Assembly: GCA_944329355.1 (NCBI GenBank)
Contig: CALVID010000007.1
Coordinates: forward strand, 1 to 40,367
From: an uncultured Bacilli bacterium
GTDB lineage: Bacteria > Bacillota_I > Bacilli_A > RF39 > UBA660
Direction: 5' to 3'
DNA length: 40,367 nt
The first letter of the stretch is position 1. Every line of letters starts with the position of its first letter. This document shows, piece after piece, positions 1 to 7,471 of this stretch. The position numbers and the translations under genes were made by a program. A model generated the notes under the pieces. The model did no database searches. It was not told where the DNA came from and saw only the letters and a list, made by a program, of their open reading frames with translations.

Positions 1-89
1 GAAAAGGCGGCATATCCTACTATCATTGTTAGTAATATTCCTATTAAACTAATTATTATTATTTTTCTTTTCCTTTTTGTTCTATGCAT
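1..89 (-). CDS. Exported or membrane protein, N-terminal fragment (runs off the left edge)
   Basis: Only the first 29 codons are inside the window. The ATG at 87-89 follows a GGTGA ribosome site at 95-99. The peptide starts MHRTKRKRK, a strongly basic n-region, followed by a hydrophobic stretch rich in Ile and Leu and ending GYAAF. This is the layout of a Bacillota signal peptide or signal anchor, and the Gly-Tyr-Ala ending resembles the alternative signal peptides of camelysin/TasA-like or pilus-associated proteins. The mature protein is not visible, so no function is offered. It is a separate transcription unit: the tmk operon terminates upstream of it, and its own promoter contains a long G tract. 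Confidence 0.6.
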   Translation of the reverse strand, partial: MHRTKRKRKIIIISLIGILLTMIVGYAAF

Positions 90-105
90 ATTATTCACCA
101 ATTAT

Positions 106-136
106 ATTATACCCCCCCCCCCCATCAAAATTTCAA
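106..136 (-). promoter_or_regulatory. Promoter with poly-G tract in the spacer (probable phase-variable promoter)
   Basis: On the minus strand a -35 box TTGAAA (131-136) is followed by TTTTGAT, then twelve G (112-123), then a perfect -10 box TATAAT (106-111). The spacer is 19 nt, two over the optimal 17. Loss of two G by replication slippage would restore the optimum and single-base changes would grade the output. The start codon lies about 17 nt past the -10 box, so the 5' leader is very short. Homopolymer tracts inside promoter spacers are an established phase-variation device for surface genes. Its operation here is inferred. Confidence 0.65.
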
Positions 137-155
137 GATTTTTCCCATATAATAT

Positions 156-186
156 AAAAAAAGAAACAAGATTTTACACTTGCTTC
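156..186 (-). terminator. Rho-independent terminator of the lepA-tmk operon
   Basis: Minus strand: 8-bp stem GAAGCAAG/CTTGTTTC (179-186 with 163-170, one G-U pair), an 8-nt loop, then seven T (156-162). It lies about 75 nt past the tmk stop and upstream of the poly-G promoter, so it insulates the two units. Confidence 0.7.
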
Positions 187-212
187 CTTTATGGGGGTGG
201 TGGGGGTTTGTA

Positions 213-235
213 GTGGTATACTTAAAGTAGACCAC
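213..235. repeat. Imperfect 23-bp palindrome downstream of tmk
   Basis: Arms GTGGTATACTT and AAGTAGACCAC pair with one mismatch around a single central A. No T tract follows on either strand, so it is not a plain terminator. Next to it on the plus strand is a G-rich stretch (193-206) that is unusual in this AT-rich sequence. A repressor operator or an mRNA-end hairpin are both possible. Confidence 0.4.
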
Positions 236-262
236 AGAGGATTTTCGCTATTTTTATGCTTT

Positions 263-946
263 TTATCTTTTATGTAATAGAGGTTTTACTATTTGATAAA
301 GTTTATCGTTAATTGTTTCAATATCTTTTGGATGACCTTTTGTAGAACAATTTATAGTTACAAAATCATATATGTTTGATAATTCAATATAGGCTTTTTC
401 ACTATTTTGTAAATAATTTTGATCTTTTTCATGACCGTCAACTGGTTCATTTCTGTTCAGTTTTAACTGTTTAGAAATTTCAACGGGCATATATAGAAAA
501 ATAGTTAAATCTGGTTTGGGTAATTCCATAAGTTCATATTCTAATTTATCTAACCATTTGTACATTTCGAATCTTTCTTTTTTGTTTTTTATTTTACCAC
601 CTTGATGAGCCATATTTGAATAAATATATCTATCTAAAATTATGTTGTATCCTTTTTCTAATAAAAATATTATTTTATCTATATTATATTTTCTATCAGC
701 GGTGTAATATAGAGATGCTACTTTGGGATCTACTTCAGTTGAACCTTCTTCAAAATAACATGGGCCATATGCTTGCTTACCCAAGTAGGGACCACCAATT
801 ATTTTTCCTGTTGGAGAATTATAGTTTGGAAAAGAAAAATTTTGAACTTGATATCCTTCTTCTCTTAATCTTTTTATCAATAAATTGGTTTGGGTTTCTT
901 TTCCTGAACAGTCAGTACCTTCAATTGTTATTAATTTTCCTTTCAT
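263..946 (-). CDS. tmk: Thymidylate kinase (dTMP kinase)
   Basis: Phosphorylates dTMP to dTDP with ATP in the cytoplasm. At 227 aa it is slightly longer than the usual 205-215. The P-loop is at residues 10-17 (GTDCSGKE, where the usual Ser/Thr after the lysine is Glu, with Thr next), and the DR(Y) motif of the family appears as DRYIYSNMAHQGGK near residues 105-118, followed by a lid-like segment. It is the last gene of the leftward operon, 42 nt after thyA, so the enzyme that makes dTMP and the enzyme that uses it are co-transcribed. The divergent P-loop and the longer lid place it among the more divergent Bacillota kinases, but the assignment is secure. Confidence 0.9.
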   Translation of the reverse strand: MKGKLITIEGTDCSGKETQTNLLIKRLREEGYQVQNFSFPNYNSPTGKIIGGPYLGKQAYGPCYFEEGSTEVDPKVASLYYTADRKYNIDKIIFLLEKGYNIILDRYIYSNMAHQGGKIKNKKERFEMYKWLDKLEYELMELPKPDLTIFLYMPVEISKQLKLNRNEPVDGHEKDQNYLQNSEKAYIELSNIYDFVTINCSTKGHPKDIETINDKLYQIVKPLLHKR

Positions 947-988
947 GCTTACCCTCCTCGATATTTTATTTTTCTTAATAGTGGCTAA

Positions 989-2053
989 TTATTGTGCTAG
1001 AGGAAATCTAATTTTTCCGTGATGTTTATAATTTAATAATTTAACATCTTTACATTCTTTAGAGTTATCAAATTCAAAGAAATTATCGATTTCTGGATTT
1101 AACCATAGTTCTGGTGCTGGTAAATCTTCTAATTCTTCACCTCTACATATTTGAGTTTTTATTCCTTCAATTTGATTAACATATATGTGAGCATCTTTTA
1201 TACTCCAATCTAATGTTCCTGGTTTTAGATTAGTAACTTGAGCTAACATATTAAGTAAAACAGAATACTGGGTTACATTAAAAGGTAATCCTAACGGTAC
1301 ATCACAACTTCTTTGGTGGACCCATGCATTAAGTTTACCATCAGTTACATCCCATTCACTAGACCATACACATGATGGTAAAACTGCGGTATTAACATAA
1401 TCATCCTGCCATAGACTCATAACATTTCGTCTATCATTTGGATTATTTTTTAAGTTTTCTATTAAATTTTGAACCATTTCAAATTTACCAACAATATAGC
1501 CATAAGCTGTTCCAATGGTATGAGCATACTCTTTTCCATAAAATTTTGCTTGTTTTATGTTTTTTTTCACAGTTTCACGATCTGGAAACATTTTTAAGCT
1601 ATTTTCTTCACTTAAACTTTTAGCTGTTAAAATATTTCTATTTTCATCATACTTATAATCTAACTGTCCATTATGCTTTTGCACAGGGACACTATATGGA
1701 TCTAGTACTTTAATTTCACGATCTTTATCATATGGAGTTTTTTCGCTTGGAGCTTCATAAATACGATAAATTCCATCTTCGTCAACTTCCCATTCATCCC
1801 AAATATGAACATTTCTATCTTGAAGCCATCTAACATCATTACTTTGAACTTGATAAATCCAAAGCATTTCTAATACTGCTTGTCTTATAAATAGTTGTTT
1901 TGTAGTTAAAATCGGAAATTCTTCTTGCAAATCAAAGTGGAAATGATGTGAAGGTATTTTTATGGTGTTAATGCCGGTTCTATTGTCTACTTCTTTACCT
2001 TCGGTTAATATTTTTTTACATAGCCCCAAATATTCCTTATCCCATTTTGCCAA
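989..2053 (-). CDS. thyA: Thymidylate synthase, ThyA family, enlarged form
   Basis: Methylates dUMP to dTMP using 5,10-methylene-tetrahydrofolate. Visible ThyA motifs: NRTGINT with the phosphate-binding Arg (25), GTAYGYIVGK (181-190), RRNVMSLW (208-215), the catalytic cysteine in LPSC at Cys228, QRSCDVPLGLPFN, and DAHIYVNQ near the C-terminus. At 354 aa it is about 90 residues longer than the classic bacterial enzyme, because of a central insertion at roughly 95-165. The residue after the catalytic Cys is Val where LPPCH is usual. Such long, divergent ThyA proteins resemble phage-type or Bacillota variants. It sits between the HD hydrolase and tmk in one operon. Confidence 0.9.
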   Translation of the reverse strand: MAKWDKEYLGLCKKILTEGKEVDNRTGINTIKIPSHHFHFDLQEEFPILTTKQLFIRQAVLEMLWIYQVQSNDVRWLQDRNVHIWDEWEVDEDGIYRIYEAPSEKTPYDKDREIKVLDPYSVPVQKHNGQLDYKYDENRNILTAKSLSEENSLKMFPDRETVKKNIKQAKFYGKEYAHTIGTAYGYIVGKFEMVQNLIENLKNNPNDRRNVMSLWQDDYVNTAVLPSCVWSSEWDVTDGKLNAWVHQRSCDVPLGLPFNVTQYSVLLNMLAQVTNLKPGTLDWSIKDAHIYVNQIEGIKTQICRGEELEDLPAPELWLNPEIDNFFEFDNSKECKDVKLLNYKHHGKIRFPLAQ

Positions 2054-2058
2054 TTAAA

Positions 2059-2628
2059 TCACTCCTTTACTTCATTATTTTCAAAATTGACATTTAAAAA
2101 TTTTCGACTTGCTAAAAAATCACACATATGAACAAAACGTTGATACTTGTTATGAGGAATTGGTAATTTTATATTACTATAAGGATTAGTATTCCAATTA
2201 CCCATATGTGAAGAAATAACATTTTCTAAAAAAAGGATTTCATCATCAGTAAGTTTGATTTTATCTTTATTTTCTTTAATATAATTAGCCATTAAAATAG
2301 GATGATCAAATTTAACATATTTTTCTTTTGTTTTGCCGTGTTTTAGTCCATCATGCATTATCAAGGCAATAATCATTAGGTCTTTTTCATCATTTGTAAA
2401 TGAATAACCAATAGCTTCATTATTTAAAAGTTCATAAGCTATTTTGACAGCTACTTTAGTATGTCTTACCAAACCACCTTCACCTAGTGCAAAATCTGGA
2501 TGATATTTTCCCGTTGAGCTGGCTGGAACTTTATAAAAGTAGTCTGGTAACAATTTGATTAATTCTTTCGCACATTCTCTATAATGATCATTTTTTATAT
2601 ATGAAAGTTCTTTATTAAATGTATTCAT
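2059..2628 (-). CDS. HD-domain phosphohydrolase
   Basis: A soluble 189-aa protein of the HD superfamily of metal-dependent phosphohydrolases. Metal ligands appear as VRHT (His), then the signature MHDGLKHG (His-Asp) about 40 residues later, and a further His in the DHPILMANYI segment and in SSHMGNW. The ATG at 2626-2628 is preferred over the in-frame GTG twelve bases upstream, because GGGTGA sits at the correct distance before it. It lies 6 nt before thyA and is followed by tmk. A nucleotidase or nucleotide-clearing role in pyrimidine metabolism is suggested by this context only. The substrate is unknown. Confidence 0.7.
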   Translation of the reverse strand: MNTFNKELSYIKNDHYRECAKELIKLLPDYFYKVPASSTGKYHPDFALGEGGLVRHTKVAVKIAYELLNNEAIGYSFTNDEKDLMIIALIMHDGLKHGKTKEKYVKFDHPILMANYIKENKDKIKLTDDEILFLENVISSHMGNWNTNPYSNIKLPIPHNKYQRFVHMCDFLASRKFLNVNFENNEVKE

Positions 2629-2657
2629 TTTATCACCCACTTTAAGAATATCACAAA

Positions 2658-3740
2658 CTAATGTTTGTGTAAAGAAAAATCGATAAAATTTAATAAAACT
2701 TCATTAGATAAATATAAATATTTAGGATTTAGATAAATATTAGTGTTGTTTTCTAACAAAATATGATCTTGTATTAATTCAATGACTGGCTTGATAGTCA
2801 TGATATTGATTTTATATTTTTTATAAAATTTATTTTTATTAATGCCAGATATTTTTCTCAGTCCTAAAATAAATTCATTTTGAATAATTTCATCTAGGGA
2901 TAGCTTATGTTTTTCATAAATTGTTTTTCCTTTTAAATAATTATTTAAGTTTCTAGTGTTTTCATATCTTATGCCACCTACATATCCACTAGCTCCTAGG
3001 CCAAAGCCATAATATGGTTCATTATTCCAATAAACTAAATTATGTTTGGAGTTATAATATTTTTTAGAAAAATTACTTAATTCATATTGGTGGTAGTTAT
3101 GTTTTGTTAATGTATCTATTATCAGATCATACATTTCTCTTTCTTTATCATCATTTAATGGTTTATAGTTTTCAATATATAATTTAGTATGCGGTTCTAA
3201 AATCAAACAGTATGTGGATATATGTGTGGGGTTTAGTTTAATTATTTGCATTAGATCATATTTTAATTCTTCTATTTTTTGATTTTTAAATCCATACATT
3301 AAATCTAAATTTATATTATCAAAAAATTGAAAAGCTAATTTTATATTATTTATATTTATTTTTCTATTTAATGTGTTTAATCTTTCCTTGTTAAAAGTTT
3401 GAACTCCAATACTTAAACGGTTTATATGGGATTTTAAAAAGGTTAATTTTTCTATATTAAGATCTTCGCTATTGGCTTCAAATGTTATTTCGGCAGTCTG
3501 GTCGATATTTAATTTACTTAATATATTAAATAATTGTTTTAGTTCTTCTATATTTAAAGTGCTGGGGGTTCCGCCACCAATATATATTGTTTTGATTAAT
3601 TCACCTTTATAATTTTGATCAATCTCTTTTTCTAAAGCAATTAAATATTCTTGAATCCATTTTTTATTTTTTAAAACTTTACAAAAATCACAATATGTAC
3701 AAATATTAGTACAAAAAGGTATATGAATATAGATACTCAT
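2658..3740 (-). CDS. hemW: Radical SAM protein HemW (heme chaperone, HemN-like)
   Basis: The cluster-binding cysteines are Cys10, Cys14 and Cys17 (CTNICTYC, a CX3CX2C motif), followed by GGGTPSTL and RLSIGVQTF, both typical of the HemN/HemW family. At 360 aa it has HemW size and lacks the long N-terminus of true HemN oxidases. HemW is understood to carry heme to respiratory targets rather than to oxidise coproporphyrinogen. It overlaps the upstream hypothetical gene by 4 nt and lies in the lepA operon, as hemW commonly does in Bacillota. The spacing to the HD gene suggests co-transcription. Confidence 0.85.
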   Translation of the reverse strand: MSIYIHIPFCTNICTYCDFCKVLKNKKWIQEYLIALEKEIDQNYKGELIKTIYIGGGTPSTLNIEELKQLFNILSKLNIDQTAEITFEANSEDLNIEKLTFLKSHINRLSIGVQTFNKERLNTLNRKININNIKLAFQFFDNINLDLMYGFKNQKIEELKYDLMQIIKLNPTHISTYCLILEPHTKLYIENYKPLNDDKEREMYDLIIDTLTKHNYHQYELSNFSKKYYNSKHNLVYWNNEPYYGFGLGASGYVGGIRYENTRNLNNYLKGKTIYEKHKLSLDEIIQNEFILGLRKISGINKNKFYKKYKINIMTIKPVIELIQDHILLENNTNIYLNPKYLYLSNEVLLNFIDFSLHKH

Positions 3741-4426
3741 GATTTTTTCTTTCTAAAATTTAATTCTCCTATTGGTTTATATTCAATGCCTTCATCATTT
3801 AACAATCTACTAAATATTTGCCTTTTATATTTTTCTAATGCTTTACGGTGTTTTTTATATACTTCACTATTTGTCGGTTTAATTAAATCATAAATATATA
3901 GTTTGGTTACAGGTATTTCGCGATTTACAAAGGCATTTAATCTTGTTTCAGCTTGAGTTTCAATTTTTTCTTTAATTTCTAAAACTTTATTTAATGCATT
4001 TAATAATTCATTTCTTTTAGCAGTTAAAGCTTGAAATTCTCTTTCTTGATCTAACTTAAATTTATTTAAAGCCATTAAATGATTAAAATAAGTTTGAGCG
4101 ATTTTTTTCATTTCTTTATTATAGTCTATAGTAATATTTCCATTTTGACGATCTATTTCATATTGTCGTTGAATTTCAATTATTGCTTTTTCAAAATTAT
4201 CAAAAAGTATTTCAATATCTGGATCTACTTTTTGATAATCTTCTGGTTTATATTTCAAAAATTGGTCTATTAATTGACCCATTTCTTCATCTATTTGATA
4301 TTCTAATATATTTTGAACATAATCTGGATAATTAAAATTGTCAGCTAAAATCTCTTCTGGGGTTGGGGGAATAATAATTTTTCCAGCAAGCTTACTAGTT
4401 TTTCTTATTACATAATCTGATATCAT
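3737..4426 (-). CDS. Conserved-looking hypothetical coiled-coil protein between lepA and hemW
   Basis: About 229 aa, soluble, with no signal peptide. The middle (roughly 90-170) is highly charged and heptad-rich (for example EMKKIAQTYF, LDQEREFQALTAKRNELL), predicting a long coiled coil. The C-terminus is very basic (RKKKS). The ATG at 4424-4426 is chosen because AGGTGG precedes it at good spacing. The longer frame would start at a GTG directly after the lepA stop. It overlaps hemW by 4 nt, so it is translated in the same operon. I do not recognise the family and propose no function. Confidence 0.7.
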   Translation of the reverse strand: MISDYVIRKTSKLAGKIIIPPTPEEILADNFNYPDYVQNILEYQIDEEMGQLIDQFLKYKPEDYQKVDPDIEILFDNFEKAIIEIQRQYEIDRQNGNITIDYNKEMKKIAQTYFNHLMALNKFKLDQEREFQALTAKRNELLNALNKVLEIKEKIETQAETRLNAFVNREIPVTKLYIYDLIKPTNSEVYKKHRKALEKYKRQIFSRLLNDEGIEYKPIGELNFRKKKS

Positions 4427-4435
4427 ATTTTCCAC

Positions 4436-6235
4436 CTACTCTTCATCAATATTTAAAACAGCTAAAAAAGCTTCACTAGGTACTTCAACTTTACCAACCA
4501 TTTTCATCCTTTTTTTACCTTCTTTTTGTTTTTCTAATAATTTTCTTTTTCTAGTTATATCTCCACCATAACATTTGGCTAAAACATTTTTTCTCATAGC
4601 TTTAATATCAGTTCTGGCAATGACTTTTGAACCGATTACAGCCTGTATTGGCACTTCAAATAATTGTCTAGGAATAATATCTTTTAATTTGTAAACAATA
4701 GCTTTTCCTCTATTATAAGCAAAATCTTTATGGACAATTAAACTTAAGGCATCTACTACCTCACCATTTAATAGTACATCCATTTTAACTAAATCACTTG
4801 GCTTATATCCTATCATTTCATAATCGAAAGAAGCATAACCTTTGGTAGAACTTTTTAACTTATCAAAGAAATTATATACGATTTCCGATAGTGGTATTTC
4901 ATAATGTATATTGACTCTATTTGAGGTTATATATTCCATGTTGATATAGGTTCCTCTTTTGTTTTGACATAGTTCCATAATTTTCCCAATATATTCACTA
5001 GGAACATAGATGTTAGTTTTAATGTAAGGTTCTTCGATTATTTTTATTTTTTGTCTATCAGGCATTTTGGCTGGACTATCAATATATATTGTTTCGTTAT
5101 CTGTTTTAGTGATTTTATAAATAACTGATGGGGATGTGGCTATATGATTAATATTAAATTCTCTTTCTAGTCTTTCTTCAATAATTTCCAGGTGCAGTAG
5201 GCCTAGAAATCCGCATCTAAATCCAAATCCTAAAGCGTCTGATGTTTCTGGTTCAAATTCTAAAGAGGCATCATTTAACTTTAATTTTTCTAATGCTTCT
5301 CTTAGATCAGGATATTTGTTTGTTTCTACAGGATATAGTCCACAAAAAACCATTGGTCTCATTGGTTTATATCCCGGTAAAGCTAGTTCTGCCGGATTAT
5401 CTTCTAAAGTAATTGTATCGCCTACTTTTATATCACTTATACTTTTTATACTAGCACATATATAACCTACTTCTCCACACCCTAAATTATCAGTACTTTG
5501 TTGTTTGGGGGTACTAAAGCCCAATTCTGTAACTTCATGTATAGCACTAGTGGCCATAAATTTTATTTTATCTTTGATATTTAATTTTCCATCTTTGATT
5601 CTAACTAGGACAATTACACCTTTATAAGGATCAAAATAGCTATCAAATACAAGAGCTTTTAGTTTTCCGTTTGGATCACCAGTTGGAGATGGGATTCTTT
5701 CTATGATAGCTTGAACCAGCTTTTCTATTCCTTCACCTGTTTTCGCACTGGTTAAAATTATTTCATCTTCGTCAAAGCCAAGATTATCGACTAATTCTTT
5801 TTTTACTTTAGGAATATCAGCGTTTGGTAAATCTATTTTATTAATTACAGGTATGATAGTTAGATCGTTTTCTAGTGCTAGATATACGTTTGCTAGTGTT
5901 TGAGCTTCTATTCCTTGAGCAGCATCTACAACTAAAATAGCTCCTTCACAGGCTGCTAAACTCCTCGATACTTCATATGAAAAATCAACGTGTCCTGGGG
6001 TGTCAATCAAATTTAAGATATATTCTTCATTTTTATAATTATATTTAAGACGAGCAGTATTTAATTTAATTGTTATTCCTCTTTCTCTTTCTATGTCCAT
6101 ATTATCTAATAATTGATCTTGTTTTTCTCTTTCAGTGATTGCTCCTGTTACTTCTAAAATTCTATCAGCTAAAGTGCTTTTTCCATGATCAATGTGAGCA
6201 ATTATAGAAAAATTTCTGATGTTTTTTTGTTCCAT
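4436..6235 (-). CDS. lepA: Elongation factor 4 (LepA) GTPase
   Basis: A ribosome-associated translational GTPase that can back-translocate or remodel stalled ribosomes. At 599 aa it has the family length. G-motifs: AHIDHGKST (G1, residues 13-21), GITI (G2), DTPGH (G3), NKID (G4). The C-terminal signature is also clear, including [23 protein letters not shown] and the ending [11 protein letters not shown]. It heads the leftward six-gene operon and has its own upstream extended -10 element. Confidence 0.97.
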   Translation of the reverse strand: MEQKNIRNFSIIAHIDHGKSTLADRILEVTGAITEREKQDQLLDNMDIERERGITIKLNTARLKYNYKNEEYILNLIDTPGHVDFSYEVSRSLAACEGAILVVDAAQGIEAQTLANVYLALENDLTIIPVINKIDLPNADIPKVKKELVDNLGFDEDEIILTSAKTGEGIEKLVQAIIERIPSPTGDPNGKLKALVFDSYFDPYKGVIVLVRIKDGKLNIKDKIKFMATSAIHEVTELGFSTPKQQSTDNLGCGEVGYICASIKSISDIKVGDTITLEDNPAELALPGYKPMRPMVFCGLYPVETNKYPDLREALEKLKLNDASLEFEPETSDALGFGFRCGFLGLLHLEIIEERLEREFNINHIATSPSVIYKITKTDNETIYIDSPAKMPDRQKIKIIEEPYIKTNIYVPSEYIGKIMELCQNKRGTYINMEYITSNRVNIHYEIPLSEIVYNFFDKLKSSTKGYASFDYEMIGYKPSDLVKMDVLLNGEVVDALSLIVHKDFAYNRGKAIVYKLKDIIPRQLFEVPIQAVIGSKVIARTDIKAMRKNVLAKCYGGDITRKRKLLEKQKEGKKRMKMVGKVEVPSEAFLAVLNIDEE

Positions 6236-6255
6236 GTGTCATCACCTTTAACATT

Positions 6256-6264
6256 ATTATATCA
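6256..6264 (-). promoter_or_regulatory. Extended -10 promoter element for lepA operon
   Basis: TGATATAAT (TGnTATAAT) lies about 20 nt upstream of the lepA start. No good -35 box is seen, which is usual for extended -10 promoters. It lies just past the terminator of the preceding pilin-like gene. Confidence 0.45.
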
Positions 6265-6275
6265 TAAGGTTATAT

Positions 6276-6302
6276 TAAAAGCGATAACTATAGAGAGTTA
6301 TC
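6276..6302 (-). terminator. Terminator after the 145-aa pilin-like gene
   Basis: Stem GATAACT/AGTTATC (6296-6302 with 6283-6289) followed by GCTTTT. It starts at the stop codon of the upstream gene. Confidence 0.6.
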
Positions 6303-6738
6303 ACTTATTATCACATACTAAATTTTTTTCGTTTGTTTGGTTACATTTAAAATTACCAAATGTTAGGTTTTTTACTGTTACACTACCATCTTCATTAATT
6401 TGTACGCTGCCACCTTTCGGAAGTTTTCCGGTGTTTTGAATATTTAAATGTCTTTCATAGTTTACTTGGCGACCCATTTCATAAAAGATATAACCATCTT
6501 TATTAAATTCAACTTTAAATGGTAATGCCACTTCATTTAATAAATTCATATCTATGTAAAAAGATTTTACAGTATCTATAGTACCTTTTGTACTGGTAAT
6601 GGCTGAATCTTTAGACATTTGGTAAACGATTTTTGAGATTGATGGTACTAAAATAATTAATATTATCATGAAAAAGATTAATATTGCAGAATATTCTATA
6701 ACTTTAATTGTACTATTATGTACATTTTCTTCTTTCAT
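6301..6738 (-). CDS. Pilin-like single-pass membrane protein without a standard prepilin cleavage motif
   Basis: 145 aa with one N-terminal hydrophobic helix (about 15-37) and an extracytoplasmic C-terminal domain. The C-terminal part (TGKLPKGGSVQINEDGSV... FGNFKC... LVC) aligns with the neighbouring pilin (SGEMPQGGYVTIQDDGSI... FGQYYC... MVC), including two cysteines, so the two are paralogues. The first gene keeps a glutamate at the pilin position 5 (VIEYSAIL), but the Gly/Ala-Phe-Thr-Leu cleavage site is absent. It may be a non-processed minor pilin or a membrane-anchored relative. It has its own TATAAT (6752-6757). Confidence 0.6.
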   Translation of the reverse strand: MKEENVHNSTIKVIEYSAILIFFMIILIILVPSISKIVYQMSKDSAITSTKGTIDTVKSFYIDMNLLNEVALPFKVEFNKDGYIFYEMGRQVNYERHLNIQNTGKLPKGGSVQINEDGSVTVKNLTFGNFKCNQTNEKNLVCDNK

Positions 6739-6801
6739 AATACCAGCCTCTATTATAATAATAGCATAATTAAATTATTTAAGCAAGATGAACACAAAAT
6801 A

Positions 6802-6830
6802 GAAAAAAGAACCTTTTTTTTGAGGTTCTT
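6802..6830 (-). terminator. Terminator after the 187-aa pilin gene
   Basis: Stem AAGAACC/GGTTCTT (6824-6830 with 6807-6813), a loop rich in A, then a T tract. Confidence 0.75.
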
Positions 6831-6840
6831 TTATGTATTG

Positions 6841-7404
6841 TTATTGACCTTCATAACTACCACCAACATGGTATGTACTATTATTAGCATCTGTTACTTC
6901 AATATCTGATATAGTTCTAGAGCAAACCATTTTATTAGGATCAAATTTTTTCTCACTATTAATTGTCGAACAGTAGTATTGTCCAAATTTCAATTTATAA
7001 GCAATTATACTTCCATCATCTTGAATTGTAACATATCCACCTTGTGGCATTTCTCCACTGGCAGATACTGCCTGTTCATTAATGTAGCCTTTACCCCAGC
7101 CACCTCCTGTTGCAGTTACAGTTCCACAATCAGCTGTAGCTTCTGATCCACAAGTACCTCTGGAAGTGCCTTTAGGGAAATTAACAGTATAAGGTATTCC
7201 TACAGGTTCAGAACCAACTTGAGCTTGAGAGTAGGCCACTCTGACAGCATCTATTGTTCCGTGAGCTTTATCTACTGCAGCATTTTTTCTTGAATCTTCA
7301 ATAACATTTAAAATTATTGGAGTTGTAATTAAGGCGATAATAGCTAAGATAACGATTACAGCCAATAGCTCAATCAAAGTAAAACCTTTTGAATTAATTC
7401 TCAT
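6841..7404 (-). CDS. Type IV pilin-like protein (prepilin)
   Basis: 187 aa. The N-terminus MRINSKG|FTLIELLAVIVILAII is a textbook type III prepilin signal: a short basic leader, Gly at -1, Phe at +1, Glu at +5, and then a hydrophobic assembly helix. The C-terminal domain is small and Gly/Ser-rich, with four or more cysteines that could form disulfides. ComGC-, GspG- or TadE-type assembly proteins are not in this window, so the machinery it belongs to is unknown. The start is supported by GGAGGTGAA. Its transcript begins at a clear promoter at 7437-7465 and ends at a hairpin, so it is monocistronic. Confidence 0.85.
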   Translation of the reverse strand: MRINSKGFTLIELLAVIVILAIIALITTPIILNVIEDSRKNAAVDKAHGTIDAVRVAYSQAQVGSEPVGIPYTVNFPKGTSRGTCGSEATADCGTVTATGGGWGKGYINEQAVSASGEMPQGGYVTIQDDGSIIAYKLKFGQYYCSTINSEKKFDPNKMVCSRTISDIEVTDANNSTYHVGGSYEGQ

Positions 7405-7436
7405 CTATTTCACCTCCTCGCCCCTATTCTGTTATC

Positions 7437-7465
7437 AATATACCACATTTTTTTACATAAATCAA
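7437..7465 (-). promoter_or_regulatory. Sigma-A type promoter of the 187-aa pilin gene
   Basis: TTGATT (7460-7465), a 17-nt spacer, TATATT (7437-7442), about 33 nt before the ATG. Confidence 0.6.
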
Positions 7466-7471
7466 TCTTTT

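Noticed and set aside
193-206. G-quadruplex in GGGGGTGGTGGGGG
   Set aside because: Only two long G runs plus short pairs are present. A two-layer form is possible, but nothing shows it matters.
6965-6971. TGTCGAA inside the 187-aa pilin gene as a Spo0A box
   Set aside because: A single copy within a coding region, with no partner site and no promoter nearby.
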